This document shows, in pieces, positions 35,829-46,091 of a DNA stretch of 64,000 nucleotides. Below the pieces are notes generated by a model. The model saw only the letters and a program-made list of their open reading frames with translations. It had not been told where the DNA came from and did no database searches. A program made the translations under genes and the position numbers. Numbering within the stretch: the first letter of the stretch is position 1; the number at the start of each line of letters is the position of its first letter. Origin of the DNA: Arachnia rubra (GTDB lineage Bacteria; Actinomycetota; Actinomycetes; Propionibacteriales; Propionibacteriaceae); assembly GCF_019973735.1 (NCBI RefSeq), contig NZ_AP024463.1:2480001-2544000 (forward strand), written 5' to 3'.

Positions 35829-37265
35829 ATGAACGACAACGCCGCCATCTCGTCGGCCTACCGCACCCTGCTGGGCATCGTCGGGGAGGTGGAGCCACGG
35901 ATCAGTCAGGCCATCCGCGACGAGCTCACCGACCAGCGCGCATCGCTGAAGCTGATCGCCTCCGAGAACTACGCCAGCCTGCCGGTGCTCGCGGCGATGG
36001 GCACCTGGCTGAGCGACAAATACGCGGAGGGCACCATAGGGCATCGCTTCTACGCGGGCTGCCAGAACGTGGACACCGTCGAGTCCGTTGCGGCCGAGCA
36101 CGCCCGGGAGCTGTTCGGCGCCGAATACGCCTACGCACAGCCACACTCCGGAATCGACGCCAACCTCACCGCCTACTGGGCGATCCTGGCCCACCACATC
36201 GAGACCCCGGCGCTGAAGGAGTTCAACGCCAAGAACGTCTCCGAGCTGACCGAGGCCGACTGGGAGACGCTGCGCAGCAGGTTCGGCAGCCAGCGGCTGC
36301 TGGGCATGAGCCTTGACGCGGGTGGGCACCTGACGCACGGCTTCCGGCCGAACGTGTCCGGCAAGATGTTCCACCAGCGCTCCTACGGGACAAATCCAGA
36401 GACTGGGTTGCTGGACTACGACGCCCTCGCCGCGCAGGCGGCCGAGTTCAAGCCGCTGGTGATCGTCGCCGGGTATTCCGCCTATCCACGTCGTATCGAT
36501 TTCGCGAAGATGCGGGAGATCGCCGACTCCGTCGGTGCGGTGCTGATGGTGGACATGGCCCATTTCGCCGGCCTGGTGGCGGGCAAGGTGTTCACGGGGA
36601 ACGAGAATCCAGTCCCGTTCGCCCATGTGGTGACCACCACCACCCACAAGTCGTTGCGCGGACCACGAGGCGGCCTGGTGCTGGCCACCAAGGATTACGC
36701 CCCCGACGTCGACCGCGGCTGCCCGATGGTGCTGGGCGGTCCTCTGTCGCACATCATGGCCGCCAAGGCCGTCGCCCTGGCCGAGGCCCGCACCGAGGCG
36801 TTCCAGGACTATGCGCACCGCGTCGCGGACAATGCCAAGGCTCTCGCGGAGGGGTTGCTGAAGCGTGGCGGCAAACTGGTGACCGGCGGCACTGACAATC
36901 ACATCGTGCTGCTCGACGTCACGTCCTTCGGGCTGACGGGCCGGCAGGCCGAGTCGGCGCTGCTGGACGCGGGCATCGTCACGAACCGCAACTCGGTGCC
37001 GAATGACCCGAACGGCGCCTGGTATACCTCCGGTGTGCGGCTCGGCACCCCGGCGCTGACATCGCGGGGCTTCACCACCGCCGACATGGATGAGGTGGCC
37101 GCCATGATCACCGACGTGCTGAAGAGCACCGAACCGACGCTCACCAAAGAAGGCAAGCCGGGCAAGGCGAAGTACGAGCTCTCATCAAAGGTCGCGGAGG
37201 ACTCCAAGGACCGCGCGGCCAAGCTCCTAGAGATGCGCCCGCTCTACCCAGGTCTTGAGATCTGA
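35829..37265 (+). CDS. glyA: Serine hydroxymethyltransferase (long form)
   Basis: This is a 478-residue PLP enzyme that converts serine and tetrahydrofolate to glycine and 5,10-methylene-tetrahydrofolate. PLP is bound by the Lys of [31 protein letters not shown] and HRFYAGC are also present. It is longer than the usual 420-430 residues because of an insertion (about residues 130-155, including [16 protein letters not shown]) and a C-terminal extension rich in Lys. ATG 35829 is preferred over the upstream frame because of GAGGAG 7-8 bases before it. A hairpin terminator follows. Confidence 0.95.
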   Translation: MNDNAAISSAYRTLLGIVGEVEPRISQAIRDELTDQRASLKLIASENYASLPVLAAMGTWLSDKYAEGTIGHRFYAGCQNVDTVESVAAEHARELFGAEYAYAQPHSGIDANLTAYWAILAHHIETPALKEFNAKNVSELTEADWETLRSRFGSQRLLGMSLDAGGHLTHGFRPNVSGKMFHQRSYGTNPETGLLDYDALAAQAAEFKPLVIVAGYSAYPRRIDFAKMREIADSVGAVLMVDMAHFAGLVAGKVFTGNENPVPFAHVVTTTTHKSLRGPRGGLVLATKDYAPDVDRGCPMVLGGPLSHIMAAKAVALAEARTEAFQDYAHRVADNAKALAEGLLKRGGKLVTGGTDNHIVLLDVTSFGLTGRQAESALLDAGIVTNRNSVPNDPNGAWYTSGVRLGTPALTSRGFTTADMDEVAAMITDVLKSTEPTLTKEGKPGKAKYELSSKVAEDSKDRAAKLLEMRPLYPGLEI

Positions 37266-37292
37266 GGGGCCCCGCCCACCAGCAGCATGAGA

Positions 37293-37318
37293 AGGCCGCC
37301 CCCATCTGGGGGCGGCCT
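37293..37318. terminator. GC-rich hairpin after glyA
   Basis: AGGCCGCCCCC pairs with GGGGGCGGCCT over 11 bp with a 4-base loop. There is no T run. It lies between convergent genes and could serve both directions. Confidence 0.7.
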
Positions 37319-37333
37319 CCGTCGGTACTGAGG

Positions 37334-37618
37334 TCATCGTCCGGTGAAAACCGGGATGATGCCGTCGAAGACCAGCTGGACTCCAAGTCCGTGCGCGATG
37401 ATCGTCGCAATCCCCGCGAGGACGGCCAGTAGCACCACCGTGAAACACACGCCGGCGGTTATCCAGCCAAGGAGGCTGGGTCTCTGGCCTGGGCCACCGG
37501 AACCCAGCGACAACGAACGCACACCCAGTGCGAACACCGCTGGCAGCCCGGCACCCAGGATCAGGCCTGCCAGCAGGACGTGCCAGGTGCCCTCGAATGC
37601 GAGCCAGAGGATCGTCAT
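37334..37618 (-). CDS. Small membrane protein paired with Pit transporter
   Basis: This is a 94-residue protein with two hydrophobic helices (about residues 8-33 and 50-77). Its ATG overlaps the pit stop codon by 4 bases, so it is co-translated. Small genes of this kind follow pit in several Actinobacteria; an auxiliary role in phosphate transport is inference. Confidence 0.65.
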   Translation of the reverse strand: MTILWLAFEGTWHVLLAGLILGAGLPAVFALGVRSLSLGSGGPGQRPSLLGWITAGVCFTVVLLAVLAGIATIIAHGLGVQLVFDGIIPVFTGR

Positions 37619-38877
37619 GCCTTGCTTTCCTCAGTCTGCTCGACATCGATTAGTTCCCCGATCTCAGGGACCAGAGGCCGTGGGGCGGTGGCGTTCTCCA
37701 CCCACTCGTCGTTGACGTTGCTGTGGTCGACAGAGGATTTCCTGGAGTGCAGGTACATCCACAGCGACGTGGCGACCAGGATCAGGAACACCGCCAGGGC
37801 ACCTGCCAGCCCACCGATGAGATGCCCCACACCCCACATGACGGCACCCACGAGTGCCGCGGCGGGAAGCGTGATGGCCCACGAGGCCAGCATCCTTCCC
37901 GCCACGCGCCAGTTCACCTTGGTCTTTGAACGCCCAAGCCCGCTTCCCAGGATCGACCCGGTGGCCACATGCGTGGTGGACAGAGCGAACCCCATATGGC
38001 TGGATGCCAGGATCACCGCCGCCGACGAGGCGTCCGCGGCCATGCCCTGCGGGGCGTTGATCTCGACGAGCCCCTTCCCCAGGGTCCGGATGATCCGCCA
38101 GCCTCCGAGATAGGTTCCCAGTGCGATCGCGACAGCGCAGGCCACTTTCACCCAGAACGGAACCGAGTGCAGTTCCGTCCAGCTGCCAGTGGCGATCAGT
38201 GCCAGGGTGATCACACCCATGGTCTTCTGGGCGTCATTGGTGCCGTGGGCCAGCGAGATCAGCGACGCCGACCCGACCTGCCCCCACTTGAATCTTTTCT
38301 CCCGGCGCCTCTCATCCATCGTGCGTGTGATGGCGAACACCAGCCAGGTGCCGACGCTCGCGACGATAATCGCGACCACCGGAGAGACCAGGGCGGGCAG
38401 GATCACCTTCCCGACCACGCCGTCGAGTTTGGATCCGTCACCAACCCAGTTGACTCCGCCAAACCCCAGGCCGGCGATCGTCGCCCCCACGAGGCCGCCG
38501 AAAAGAGCGTGCGAGGAGCTCGACGGCAGGCTCCACAACCAGGTCAGGAGGTTCCAGATGATGGCGCCCGCCAGTCCTGACAGGATGATCAGCAGAAGCC
38601 CCTCGCCGCCGTCGCCGAGCAGCTCGGGACGCGGTGCCCCGGCGTCATCCTGCAGGTTGACCACCGCATTGGTGACGGTAAGAGCCACTTCAACCGATAG
38701 GAACGCCCCGATGAGGTTCAGCAGTGCGGAGAGCATCACAGCGGTCTTGGGTTTCAGCGCCCCCGTGGCGATGGACGGAGCCATGGCATTGCCGGTGTCG
38801 TGAAATCCATTGGTGAAATCGAAGGCCAAAGCTGTCACGATCACCAAAGACAGCACGACTAACAGTTCTAGCGGCAC
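37615..38877 (-). CDS. pit: Inorganic phosphate transporter, Pit family
   Basis: This is about 420 residues with ten or so membrane helices. The Pit signature occurs twice in inverted form: ALAFDFTNGFHDTGNAMA near the N-terminus and SLAHGTNDAQKTMGV near the middle. It moves metal-phosphate with protons. The GTG at 38877 starts the protein just before LELLVVLSL as in relatives; TTG at 38892 is possible. The cytoplasmic C-terminal tail is acidic. phoU and the SenX3/RegX3-type regulators lie 7-9 kb away, but no PHO box was identified here. Confidence 0.93.
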   Translation of the reverse strand: MPLELLVVLSLVIVTALAFDFTNGFHDTGNAMAPSIATGALKPKTAVMLSALLNLIGAFLSVEVALTVTNAVVNLQDDAGAPRPELLGDGGEGLLLIILSGLAGAIIWNLLTWLWSLPSSSSHALFGGLVGATIAGLGFGGVNWVGDGSKLDGVVGKVILPALVSPVVAIIVASVGTWLVFAITRTMDERRREKRFKWGQVGSASLISLAHGTNDAQKTMGVITLALIATGSWTELHSVPFWVKVACAVAIALGTYLGGWRIIRTLGKGLVEINAPQGMAADASSAAVILASSHMGFALSTTHVATGSILGSGLGRSKTKVNWRVAGRMLASWAITLPAAALVGAVMWGVGHLIGGLAGALAVFLILVATSLWMYLHSRKSSVDHSNVNDEWVENATAPRPLVPEIGELIDVEQTEESKA

Positions 38878-39016
38878 AGCACTAGTTTGCAACTTCCAGC
38901 GGTGAAACCCGCAATCTGAGTCTCAAACCGCGGATATGTCGCATCATCTCAGGGATCAACTCGCAATACACCGGAAAACTCCTCTGGTTGCGGCCGCACC
39001 CAGCCAGCGCTCTCAG

Positions 39017-40678
39017 TCAGCGGCTGAAGAGCTGGCCTTGGACGGTGTTGATGAACTGGTTCAGGGACGGCGGCAGGTCACGCAGATGCCAGGTCTTAGG
39101 CGCGTGATACCAGGCGACATCCGTCGGATCCGGGGTGTCGTCGTCATCAGCTGCGGCCATCGCCTCAAGCCAGCGCTGCCGAGCGCCCAGCACGACGGTG
39201 TAGGGCAGCAGACGGGAGATCTCCGCCAGCTCCCGGCCCTTCGGCATCTGGTCGGTCGGGTGCGTAGCCAGGAGTGCCGAGAGCGCCCCCAGAGCCGCCA
39301 CGAGACGCGTACCCTCTGGGGTGCGGCGGGGCATACGTGGCGCTATCCACAGCAACGCGATCGCCAGGGCCAGCAGCACCAGAGCCACCAGCCCAAACGT
39401 GGTGAAGGCCACCAGCGCCGCTCCCGCTGCCACCGCGACGCCAAGCCCCACCCAGCCGCGGACAGCCCATGAGCTGCGGGTGGAGTCCGGGCGGGACTCA
39501 AACCAGCCCCGCTCCACGACCTCGTTGTAGAGGGCGTCCTGCACCCCGCCGAGGGCGGGGGCCAGCACCTGGGGAAGCTGTGAGGCAAGGGAGTGACTGC
39601 CATCAGGCACCACCGCGTCCAGGAGAAGCGCCTCATAGGGGGCCAGCTCGTCACCTGGATTCTCCAAGCGGCTGAACTGCCAGTCCACCAGGCCGTACTG
39701 GGTGTGCTGCAGCTCGGTGATGCGCAGGTGCCCACGGACCGCCAAGTCGATCAGGGTTGCGGTCACGTCGATCGGGTCGACGCGTTCGTCAGCGACGGTG
39801 CCCACCAGCCCGGGACGCATGCCCTCGGCAGGCTCGAAGACCGACTCGCCGTCCCCGACCGGACGGAAGGATCCGACAGCTGCCACGTCGCCGGAGAAAG
39901 ACAGATCCGCCCCGGTGCGGCGATGCAGCCACCACAGCAGCAGCGCACCCACCACGAGGGTGGCCAGCGCCGCACCCGCTGTGGCCAGGTCGATCCTGAA
40001 GGCGCGGTCAAGGTTCCACTGCTCATGGACCTCCTCAGTCGGCGCTACCTGCTCCGAGGCGAAACCGACCGTGAAGGTCACCTGCTCCCCGGCGCCCCGG
40101 GCGCTGGTCTCGAACATCGGCGTGAGCGAATTGTGGGTGCCTGCGGTGTAGACCTGGCATTTGTCGAGAGCCCCGGGCGGCCCCGCCGTGCAGTCCACCA
40201 GCTGGGGAGTTGCTCCCACCTGGAGAGTGCCGGAGGCCTTCTCCGTCGCCACAGACAATCCCTGCAGAGCTCGCCAGGTGAACACGCTCGTCTGCCCGTT
40301 GGAGCCGGGCTCACGCCGGGTGGTGCCCGTCACCTGGTAGCTAATCTTCACCGTGGTGGAGGGCTTCATCGAGACCACCGTGTAGTCCCCCTCCACCTTG
40401 GTGTCGACGTTCTCGGCGCCAGTCACCTCCATACCGGAGATGTCATAGGTGTAGGAGCGTTCCCGGTCGATGGGTGCCTGATTCGCTATCCGCTGGGTCA
40501 GCTCCGCGGGCGGGGTGTCGAATTGGATGGTCTCGGTGACCTTGAGAACGCCGGACTGGTCGAGCTGTCCCTCAAATACATATGACTTGGCTATGGGGTC
40601 CTCGGCGTGGGCCTGTGGTGTGCCGGCATAACACAACAGCAGCGTGAACGGGACCAGAAGCAGACGGAACAATCGCAC
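39017..40678 (-). CDS. DUF2207 membrane protein
   Basis: This is a 553-residue protein. It has a signal peptide (VRLFRLLLVPFTLLLCYAG, cleaved after AHA), an extracellular domain rich in Thr and Ser, a membrane helix near residue 245, a cytoplasmic region, two more helices around residues 410-455 and a C-terminal tail. This is the DUF2207 arrangement, function unknown. The upstream frame extends to 40924, but GTG 40678 has AGGAG 7 bases before it and starts a proper signal peptide. It is divergent from the first metallopeptidase. Confidence 0.85.
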   Translation of the reverse strand: MRLFRLLLVPFTLLLCYAGTPQAHAEDPIAKSYVFEGQLDQSGVLKVTETIQFDTPPAELTQRIANQAPIDRERSYTYDISGMEVTGAENVDTKVEGDYTVVSMKPSTTVKISYQVTGTTRREPGSNGQTSVFTWRALQGLSVATEKASGTLQVGATPQLVDCTAGPPGALDKCQVYTAGTHNSLTPMFETSARGAGEQVTFTVGFASEQVAPTEEVHEQWNLDRAFRIDLATAGAALATLVVGALLLWWLHRRTGADLSFSGDVAAVGSFRPVGDGESVFEPAEGMRPGLVGTVADERVDPIDVTATLIDLAVRGHLRITELQHTQYGLVDWQFSRLENPGDELAPYEALLLDAVVPDGSHSLASQLPQVLAPALGGVQDALYNEVVERGWFESRPDSTRSSWAVRGWVGLGVAVAAGAALVAFTTFGLVALVLLALAIALLWIAPRMPRRTPEGTRLVAALGALSALLATHPTDQMPKGRELAEISRLLPYTVVLGARQRWLEAMAAADDDDTPDPTDVAWYHAPKTWHLRDLPPSLNQFINTVQGQLFSR

Positions 40679-40771
40679 CTTCGGGCTCCTCAAGTTGTCT
40701 TTGTCTGCCCTGACGGTATCGCATCGAGCACGCAAGGTCTGGCCGCCGGAGGCCTGTTGCCCCCTCAAGAA

Positions 40772-40777
40772 GATACT
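40772..40777 (+). promoter_or_regulatory. -10 box GATACT before metallopeptidase gene
   Basis: GATACT lies 9 bases upstream of ATG 40787, consistent with leaderless transcription. Confidence 0.35.
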
Positions 40778-40786
40778 CTGACCAAC

Positions 40787-42304
40787 ATGTCGAACCCGAT
40801 GCAGCCGCAGCCTCCGGCTAACCCGAGCCGCCAAGGCCCTGGCGGCAGCCCTGCTCCGCAGCGAGGTTCGCAGCAACCGGCATCGTGGCAGTGGCCCACA
40901 GAGCCTCCCGCCCCACGCCGGCAACAGCCCGCCCCATGGCAGGGGGCACCGGAGGGGGTGGGCGCCAATCCACTCCGGCCAGAGCAGCCCTCTCCAGGGC
41001 AGGGAACGCCATCCCAGGCGCAGCAGCCAATCCCCTGGAGACCACCCCAGGCCCTAAAGCCCAGCGCACCGCAGCATCAACCTATCCCTCCGGGGCTTCC
41101 CCCGGGGGCGCCACGAAGAGCCGCGGCGCCGCAGCAGCCGTTGCCTGCCCAGCCCTTCCCGCAACCGCAACAACCTGTCTATCCCGGGCAGCCCACAATG
41201 AAAGCCCCAGGTCACCTGCCTCAGGCACCTGGGCGGCCTCCTACTGCCTTCACCCCGGCCGGCGCTCCGCCGGCCGGCTTCGCCATGCCCGGGGCACAGC
41301 ATCCGGGATTCCCGCCAGGTGGATTCGCCCCCTACCCAGGACCCTATGCCGCTCCCGCCCGCAAACGCCCTGTCGGGTTGATGGTCGCGCTGGCGGCAGC
41401 CGTCGTGCTGCTGTCCGGGGTGCTCGTGCTTGCGCTGTCCCAGGTAATAGGCCAACACCCCGAGACCACCAGCGCCGGATACCAGAACGAGGACTGGAGT
41501 GTGCCACCTGTCAGCTCGGAGCCACCGCAGCTACCGACCCCAGAGGACGAGGCAGAAGCCAAGAAGCTCACCCGCCAGAACCGGATCTACGACGTATCGC
41601 TGGCATCACCGGTTCGCTGCGATCTGCAACTTCCCCCAGGCGGCGAGATCGACGACGACAAGCTGCAAGAGCACATGGAGGCCTACATAGGCTGCCTGAC
41701 CCGCGTGTGGGGACCGGCCATCGAGGCGGCAGGCAGCACCGCCTACCAGCCGAAGATCACCGTGTACCCGGCCGGCGAAAAAGTGACGACGGGCTGCGGC
41801 AGCACTGACTCCGGGAACGCCTTCTACTGTCCCAGCGACCAACAGCTCTACATCGCCCAGGATGTGTTGAAGGCCCTGTCCGATGACGCCTCCCAGGCGC
41901 GCATCGTCTTCGACCTGATCATCGCTCACGAGTTCGGGCACGCCGTGCAGGGACGTACCGGGATTCTGGGCGGTGAACGCTGGCTGGCCGAATCCGCGTC
42001 TTCGAAGCAGGAGAAGGCGGAGTTGAGCCGCCGAAGCGAGGTGCAGGCCGACTGCTTCGCCGGCGCAGCCCTGAATTCACTCTCCAGTAGCCTCCAACTC
42101 ACCGAGACCGACCGAAGCGACATCATGCGCGTCATGTTCGAGATCGGCGACGACCAGTTGGCGGAAAGACACAACGTCAACCCAGACCGGGTCGATGCCC
42201 ACGGATCGGGCCAGAACCGCAGGATGTGGGCGGAGCGGGGTCTAAAAGCCAAGTCCGTCGAGGACTGCAACACCTTCACGGCCCCGAGCAGCGAGGTGGA
42301 ATAA
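40787..42304 (+). CDS. Membrane-anchored neutral zinc metallopeptidase
   Basis: This is a 505-residue protein. About 195 residues of Pro/Gln/Ala-rich low complexity are followed by one membrane helix (VGLMVALAAAVVLLSGVLVL) and an extracellular catalytic domain. The zinc site HEFGH (about residue 384) and the downstream AERHNV match the YpfJ-type neutral zinc metallopeptidase family. Conserved Cys residues may form disulfides. Substrate unknown. The next gene is a paralogue with about 60 percent of catalytic-domain residues visibly shared by eye. Confidence 0.88.
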   Translation: MSNPMQPQPPANPSRQGPGGSPAPQRGSQQPASWQWPTEPPAPRRQQPAPWQGAPEGVGANPLRPEQPSPGQGTPSQAQQPIPWRPPQALKPSAPQHQPIPPGLPPGAPRRAAAPQQPLPAQPFPQPQQPVYPGQPTMKAPGHLPQAPGRPPTAFTPAGAPPAGFAMPGAQHPGFPPGGFAPYPGPYAAPARKRPVGLMVALAAAVVLLSGVLVLALSQVIGQHPETTSAGYQNEDWSVPPVSSEPPQLPTPEDEAEAKKLTRQNRIYDVSLASPVRCDLQLPPGGEIDDDKLQEHMEAYIGCLTRVWGPAIEAAGSTAYQPKITVYPAGEKVTTGCGSTDSGNAFYCPSDQQLYIAQDVLKALSDDASQARIVFDLIIAHEFGHAVQGRTGILGGERWLAESASSKQEKAELSRRSEVQADCFAGAALNSLSSSLQLTETDRSDIMRVMFEIGDDQLAERHNVNPDRVDAHGSGQNRRMWAERGLKAKSVEDCNTFTAPSSEVE

Positions 42305-42389
42305 CCAGTGCTGAACGCTGTGATGACACATCAATACCCCTTCCACACCGTGGTTCGGGGAGCTGCTAGGCCTCTGGGAGGCTACCCTG

Positions 42390-43649
42390 ATGGACGTGGT
42401 AGACCCGACGCAGCCATTACCCCCAGGACAGCCGCATCCCCAGCGCCAGGGTTCCGGCCAGCCGGTGAGTCCCTGGGGGGCGCCCAGCAGTCCACGGCGT
42501 GCGATGCCCTCACCTGACCCGCAGGTCCCGCCTGGTGTTTTCCAGCCCGCCGGATCCCCGTTGCGTCCCACCTTCTCCCCGGGACCTGCTGGTTTCCAGC
42601 CCATGCCACAGGGCTTTCCCGCCCTGCCCCAGCACCCCGGATTCGCCCCTGGCGGATTCTCCCAGTATCCGCCGCCCGGCGGCGCCCCGTCCTGGACGCC
42701 CCCGCCCAAACGCCCGGTGGGACTGCTGGTCGCACTCGCTGGAGCCACCACACTCCTGGTGGGGATGCTCATCATGGTCGTTTTCCAGACGCTGAACGGG
42801 AACGATCAGCCTCAGACCGTCAGTGTCGAATACCAGAACGAGGACTGGGAGCTGCCCCCTGTCACCTCGAATCCTCCGCCGCTTCCCTTCCCGGAAGATG
42901 AGCAAGAAGCCAAGAAGGTGACAGACGCCAACGATCTGTACGACGTCTCACTGGCCTCGCCGGTACGTTGTGACCTGCCGCTCCTGCAAGGCGGGAAGGT
43001 CGCGGACGAGGAGCTCAGCAAACACCTCCAGAACTACATCGGCTGCCTGACCCGGGTCTGGGGTCCCGCCCTGCAGCAGGCGGGTTACAAGGCCTACCAG
43101 CCCAAGATCACGGTTTTCCCGGAGGGGGAGACGGTCACCACCGGATGTGGTACGAGCAAGTCCCAGAATGCCTTCTACTGCGGGGCTGACCAGCAGCTCT
43201 ACATCGCCCAGGACATACTGGACGTCCTATCCACCGACGTCGACCAAGCCCGTAGCGTCTTCGACCTGATCATCGCCCACGAGTACGGACACGCCATACA
43301 GGGACGCTCCGGGATCCTGGGTGGCAAGCACGTGCTGGAGAGTGATCTCAGCAAGTCCCAGGCGTTGGAGCTCAACCGCCGCAACGAGACCCAGGCCGAC
43401 TGTTTCGCCGGCGCCGCCATGAGTTCACTGTGGAAGGGGCTCAATCTCACCGACCAGGACCGCGAGGACATCATCAAGACGACTTTCGAGATCGGCGACG
43501 ACCAGCTTGCCGAACGCCACAATCTGCCAAACACGACCGGGGATCACGGCACCGGCGCGAACCGCAGGCTCTGGCTGGAGCGAGGCCTGGGAGCCCAAAC
43601 GCTCGGCTCCTGCAACACCTACACAGCCCCCAGCGGCGAAGTCGAATAG
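42390..43649 (+). CDS. Membrane-anchored zinc metallopeptidase, paralogue
   Basis: This is a 419-residue protein with the same design as its upstream neighbour: Pro-rich N-terminus (about 105 residues), a membrane helix, then the catalytic domain with HEYGH and AERHNL. The shorter linker is the main difference. YQNEDW, YDVSLASPVRCDL and GCLTRVWGPA are shared almost exactly. GGGAGG 8 bases upstream supports ATG 42390. The two genes arose by tandem duplication. Confidence 0.88.
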   Translation: MDVVDPTQPLPPGQPHPQRQGSGQPVSPWGAPSSPRRAMPSPDPQVPPGVFQPAGSPLRPTFSPGPAGFQPMPQGFPALPQHPGFAPGGFSQYPPPGGAPSWTPPPKRPVGLLVALAGATTLLVGMLIMVVFQTLNGNDQPQTVSVEYQNEDWELPPVTSNPPPLPFPEDEQEAKKVTDANDLYDVSLASPVRCDLPLLQGGKVADEELSKHLQNYIGCLTRVWGPALQQAGYKAYQPKITVFPEGETVTTGCGTSKSQNAFYCGADQQLYIAQDILDVLSTDVDQARSVFDLIIAHEYGHAIQGRSGILGGKHVLESDLSKSQALELNRRNETQADCFAGAAMSSLWKGLNLTDQDREDIIKTTFEIGDDQLAERHNLPNTTGDHGTGANRRLWLERGLGAQTLGSCNTYTAPSGEVE

Positions 43650-43667
43650 ATCCCGATCCTGGCCCGG

Positions 43668-44129
43668 CTAGTCCACCATGGCGATGGCGATGGCAGCGAC
43701 CCCCTCGCCGCGTCCCGTGAGGCCGAGGCCATCCGTGGTGGTCGCAGACACCGACACCGGCGCACCCAGCGCCTCCGAGAGCACCTGCTGCGCCTCGGCG
43801 CGGCGTGCTGCCAGCCGCGGCCTGTTGCCGATCACCTGGACGCTGACGTTGCATATCCTGAAACCGGCATCCCGGACCAGGCGGGCGGTCTCGGTGAGGA
43901 AGGCGACTCCAGAGGCTCCCCGCCATTCGGGACGGCTGATGCCAAAGTTCGATCCGATATCACCCAGCCCGGCTGCGGACAGCAGCGCATCAACCATGGC
44001 GTGGGCAGCCACATCGCCGTCGGAGTGGCCCGCCAGCCCAGCCGGCTCGTCAGGAAAGCGCAGCCCCGCCACCCGCATGGGCACCCCGGTTTCCAGACGG
44101 TGCACGTCGGTTCCGATACCAGCTCTCAC
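43668..44129 (-). CDS. ispF: 2-C-methyl-D-erythritol 2,4-cyclodiphosphate synthase
   Basis: This is a 153-residue enzyme of the non-mevalonate isoprenoid pathway. Metal and substrate motifs are GTDVHRLE (Asp, His), [19 protein letters not shown] and [17 protein letters not shown]. It begins with GTG overlapping the ispD stop by 4 bases (GTGA), so translation is coupled. Confidence 0.97.
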   Translation of the reverse strand: MRAGIGTDVHRLETGVPMRVAGLRFPDEPAGLAGHSDGDVAAHAMVDALLSAAGLGDIGSNFGISRPEWRGASGVAFLTETARLVRDAGFRICNVSVQVIGNRPRLAARRAEAQQVLSEALGAPVSVSATTTDGLGLTGRGEGVAAIAIAMVD

Positions 44130-44830
44130 GACGTTTGCCTCCCCGACAGAACGCCCTGCGCCAACGCCAGGTCGAGGGGCTCGGTGATTTTCAAGGCGTC
44201 GTGGTGTCCCAGCACCAGCTCCACCTTGTTCCCCAGGACCTCCATCACGGCGGCGTCATCAGTCGCTGCGAGTCCCTGTGCCGCGGCCTCCTCGTGGGCA
44301 GCCAGCAGGGCCCCGAGCCGGAATCCCTGAGGGGTCTGGACAGCACGCAGCCGGTCGCGGTCGACGACCTGGGAATCGGTCTCCCCGACTTCCCGTATGG
44401 TGTCGTGCACGGGGACGACGGGAATCACGGCCACAGCTCCCTCCAGGACCGCACTAGCCACGCGGCGGACCACGCTCGGCGGCACCAGCGGACGGGCGGC
44501 ATCATGCACCAAGACCACGCTGCTGGCCGGGCATACCCTAGCCAAGGCCTCCAGGCCGAGGCGGACAGAGTCCTGCCGCTGCGGACCACCGACCACGCAG
44601 CTCACACCGGGTAGGCCTGAAAGAGCTGCGGCGAATTCTGCCTCGGTCCCGGACGGGATGGTCACGACAACCCTCGTGGCACCGCCTTCGATCATTGCGC
44701 TGACGCTGCGGCGCACCAGGCTGACACCGCCGAGCTCCACCAGGGCCTTCGGCAGCCCGGCGCCAAGACGGGAACCAGAACCGGCCGCCACCACCAAGGC
44801 AACGACCGGTTCTGCTGTACTACGATTCAA
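44126..44830 (-). CDS. ispD: 2-C-methyl-D-erythritol 4-phosphate cytidylyltransferase
   Basis: This is a 234-residue enzyme of the same pathway, making CDP-methylerythritol. The CTP-binding stretch [22 protein letters not shown] and [10 protein letters not shown] are present. The frame continues far upstream through carD, but TTG 44830 lies just after the carD stop and gives the usual short N-terminus. It is second in a carD-ispD-ispF operon. Confidence 0.94.
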   Translation of the reverse strand: MNRSTAEPVVALVVAAGSGSRLGAGLPKALVELGGVSLVRRSVSAMIEGGATRVVVTIPSGTEAEFAAALSGLPGVSCVVGGPQRQDSVRLGLEALARVCPASSVVLVHDAARPLVPPSVVRRVASAVLEGAVAVIPVVPVHDTIREVGETDSQVVDRDRLRAVQTPQGFRLGALLAAHEEAAAQGLAATDDAAVMEVLGNKVELVLGHHDALKITEPLDLALAQGVLSGRQTS

Positions 44831-44834
44831 CGCT

Positions 44835-45320
44835 TCACGAGGCGAGAACCTCGTCGAGCATAATCTCAGCGCGGTCCTCAGCGACGTCTTCCGCAAGGGC
44901 CAGCTCAGCCACCAGGATGGCGCGGGCCTTGGCAAGCATCCGCTTCTCCCCCGCGGACAGCCCCTTGTCGCGGTCGCGACGCCACAGGTCGCGCACCACC
45001 TCGGACACCTTGATGACGTTTCCCGAGTGCAGCTTCTCAAGATTTGCCTTGTAACGACGAGACCAGTTGGTGGGCTCCTCCGTGTGCTCAGCGCGCAGCA
45101 CCTGGAATACGCGCTCCAAGCCATCGGCGTCGACCACGTCGCGCACACCGACGAGATCCAGGTTGCAGGCAGGAACTCGCACTACGAGGTCATTCTGACC
45201 TATGATGCGCAACACAAGGTAGAGCTTGTCCTCTCCCTTGATCTGCCGGGTCTCTATGTCTTCGATGACAGCCGCCCCGTGATTCGGGTAGACCACCGTC
45301 TCTCCGACCGTAAAAGTCAT
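44835..45320 (-). CDS. carD: CarD-family RNA polymerase-binding regulator
   Basis: This is a 161-residue protein that binds the RNA polymerase beta subunit and stabilises open promoter complexes, essential in mycobacteria. The N-terminal Tudor-like domain starts [20 protein letters not shown]; the C-terminal helical DNA-binding domain includes the conserved Trp in [14 protein letters not shown] 45320 is chosen because AAGGGG precedes it; the frame extends to 45368 without similarity. It is first gene of the carD-ispD-ispF operon. Confidence 0.95.
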   Translation of the reverse strand: MTFTVGETVVYPNHGAAVIEDIETRQIKGEDKLYLVLRIIGQNDLVVRVPACNLDLVGVRDVVDADGLERVFQVLRAEHTEEPTNWSRRYKANLEKLHSGNVIKVSEVVRDLWRRDRDKGLSAGEKRMLAKARAILVAELALAEDVAEDRAEIMLDEVLAS

Positions 45321-45413
45321 GTCTTGTAGGCCCCTTTCCGAAGGGAATTCTACCATGGCGCAGACCATCGCCCCCGGGAAAGCTTCTGAACCCTTCCGCC
45401 AGCGCGGCCCAGA

Positions 45414-46091
45414 TCAGCCCTGGAACTTGTACCCCAGGCCGCGCACGGTGATGACACGCGCGGGGTTGGAGGGGTCGCGTTCGATCTTGCTCCGCAGGCG
45501 CTTGATGTGGACATCGAGGGTCTTGGTGTCGCCCACATAGTCGCTGCCCCAGATGCGGTCGATGATCTGGCCTCGGGTTATGACGTGTCCCGCGTTGCGC
45601 AGCAGCAGCTCAAGCAGTTCGAACTCGCGCAGCGCCAGCCTCACCTCCTGCCCATCGACGTCCACCTGGTGGCGCTCCACATCGATACGCACCCCGTCCG
45701 CCTCGATGACGCCGACGGTGAGTGCCAGGTCTTGACCCCGCCTCAGGATGGCACGGATCCGTGCCACCAGCTCGCGATGGGAGAACGGCTTAGTCACATA
45801 ATCGTCGGCGCCGATCTCAAGCCCCACAACCTTGTCCGTCTCGGAATCACGCGCGGAGACCATGATGATCGCGACGTTGCCGCGAGTACGCAACTGACGG
45901 CACACCTCGATTCCCGGCATGCCGGGAAGCATCAGGTCCAGCAGCACCAAGTCGGCCCCGTTGCGCTCATACTCAGCGATGCCAGCCTCCCCGTCGGGTT
46001 CCGCGACTACGTCGAAACCCTCCTTGCGGAGCATAAAGGTGAGTGCCTCACGGTAGGACTCCTCGTCCTCGATGATCAGGATCCTGGTCAT
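45414..46091 (-). CDS. regX3: Response regulator, RegX3-like (OmpR family)
   Basis: This is a 225-residue protein with a receiver domain (phospho-acceptor Asp in LVLLDLMLPG, Lys in VTKPFS) and an OmpR-type winged helix (RGQIIDRIWGSDYVGDTKTL). Its ATG overlaps the end of the kinase gene by 4 bases. In related Actinobacteria this pair controls phosphate-starvation genes. The phoU gene next door supports that role here. Confidence 0.9.
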   Translation of the reverse strand: MTRILIIEDEESYREALTFMLRKEGFDVVAEPDGEAGIAEYERNGADLVLLDLMLPGMPGIEVCRQLRTRGNVAIIMVSARDSETDKVVGLEIGADDYVTKPFSHRELVARIRAILRRGQDLALTVGVIEADGVRIDVERHQVDVDGQEVRLALREFELLELLLRNAGHVITRGQIIDRIWGSDYVGDTKTLDVHIKRLRSKIERDPSNPARVITVRGLGYKFQG

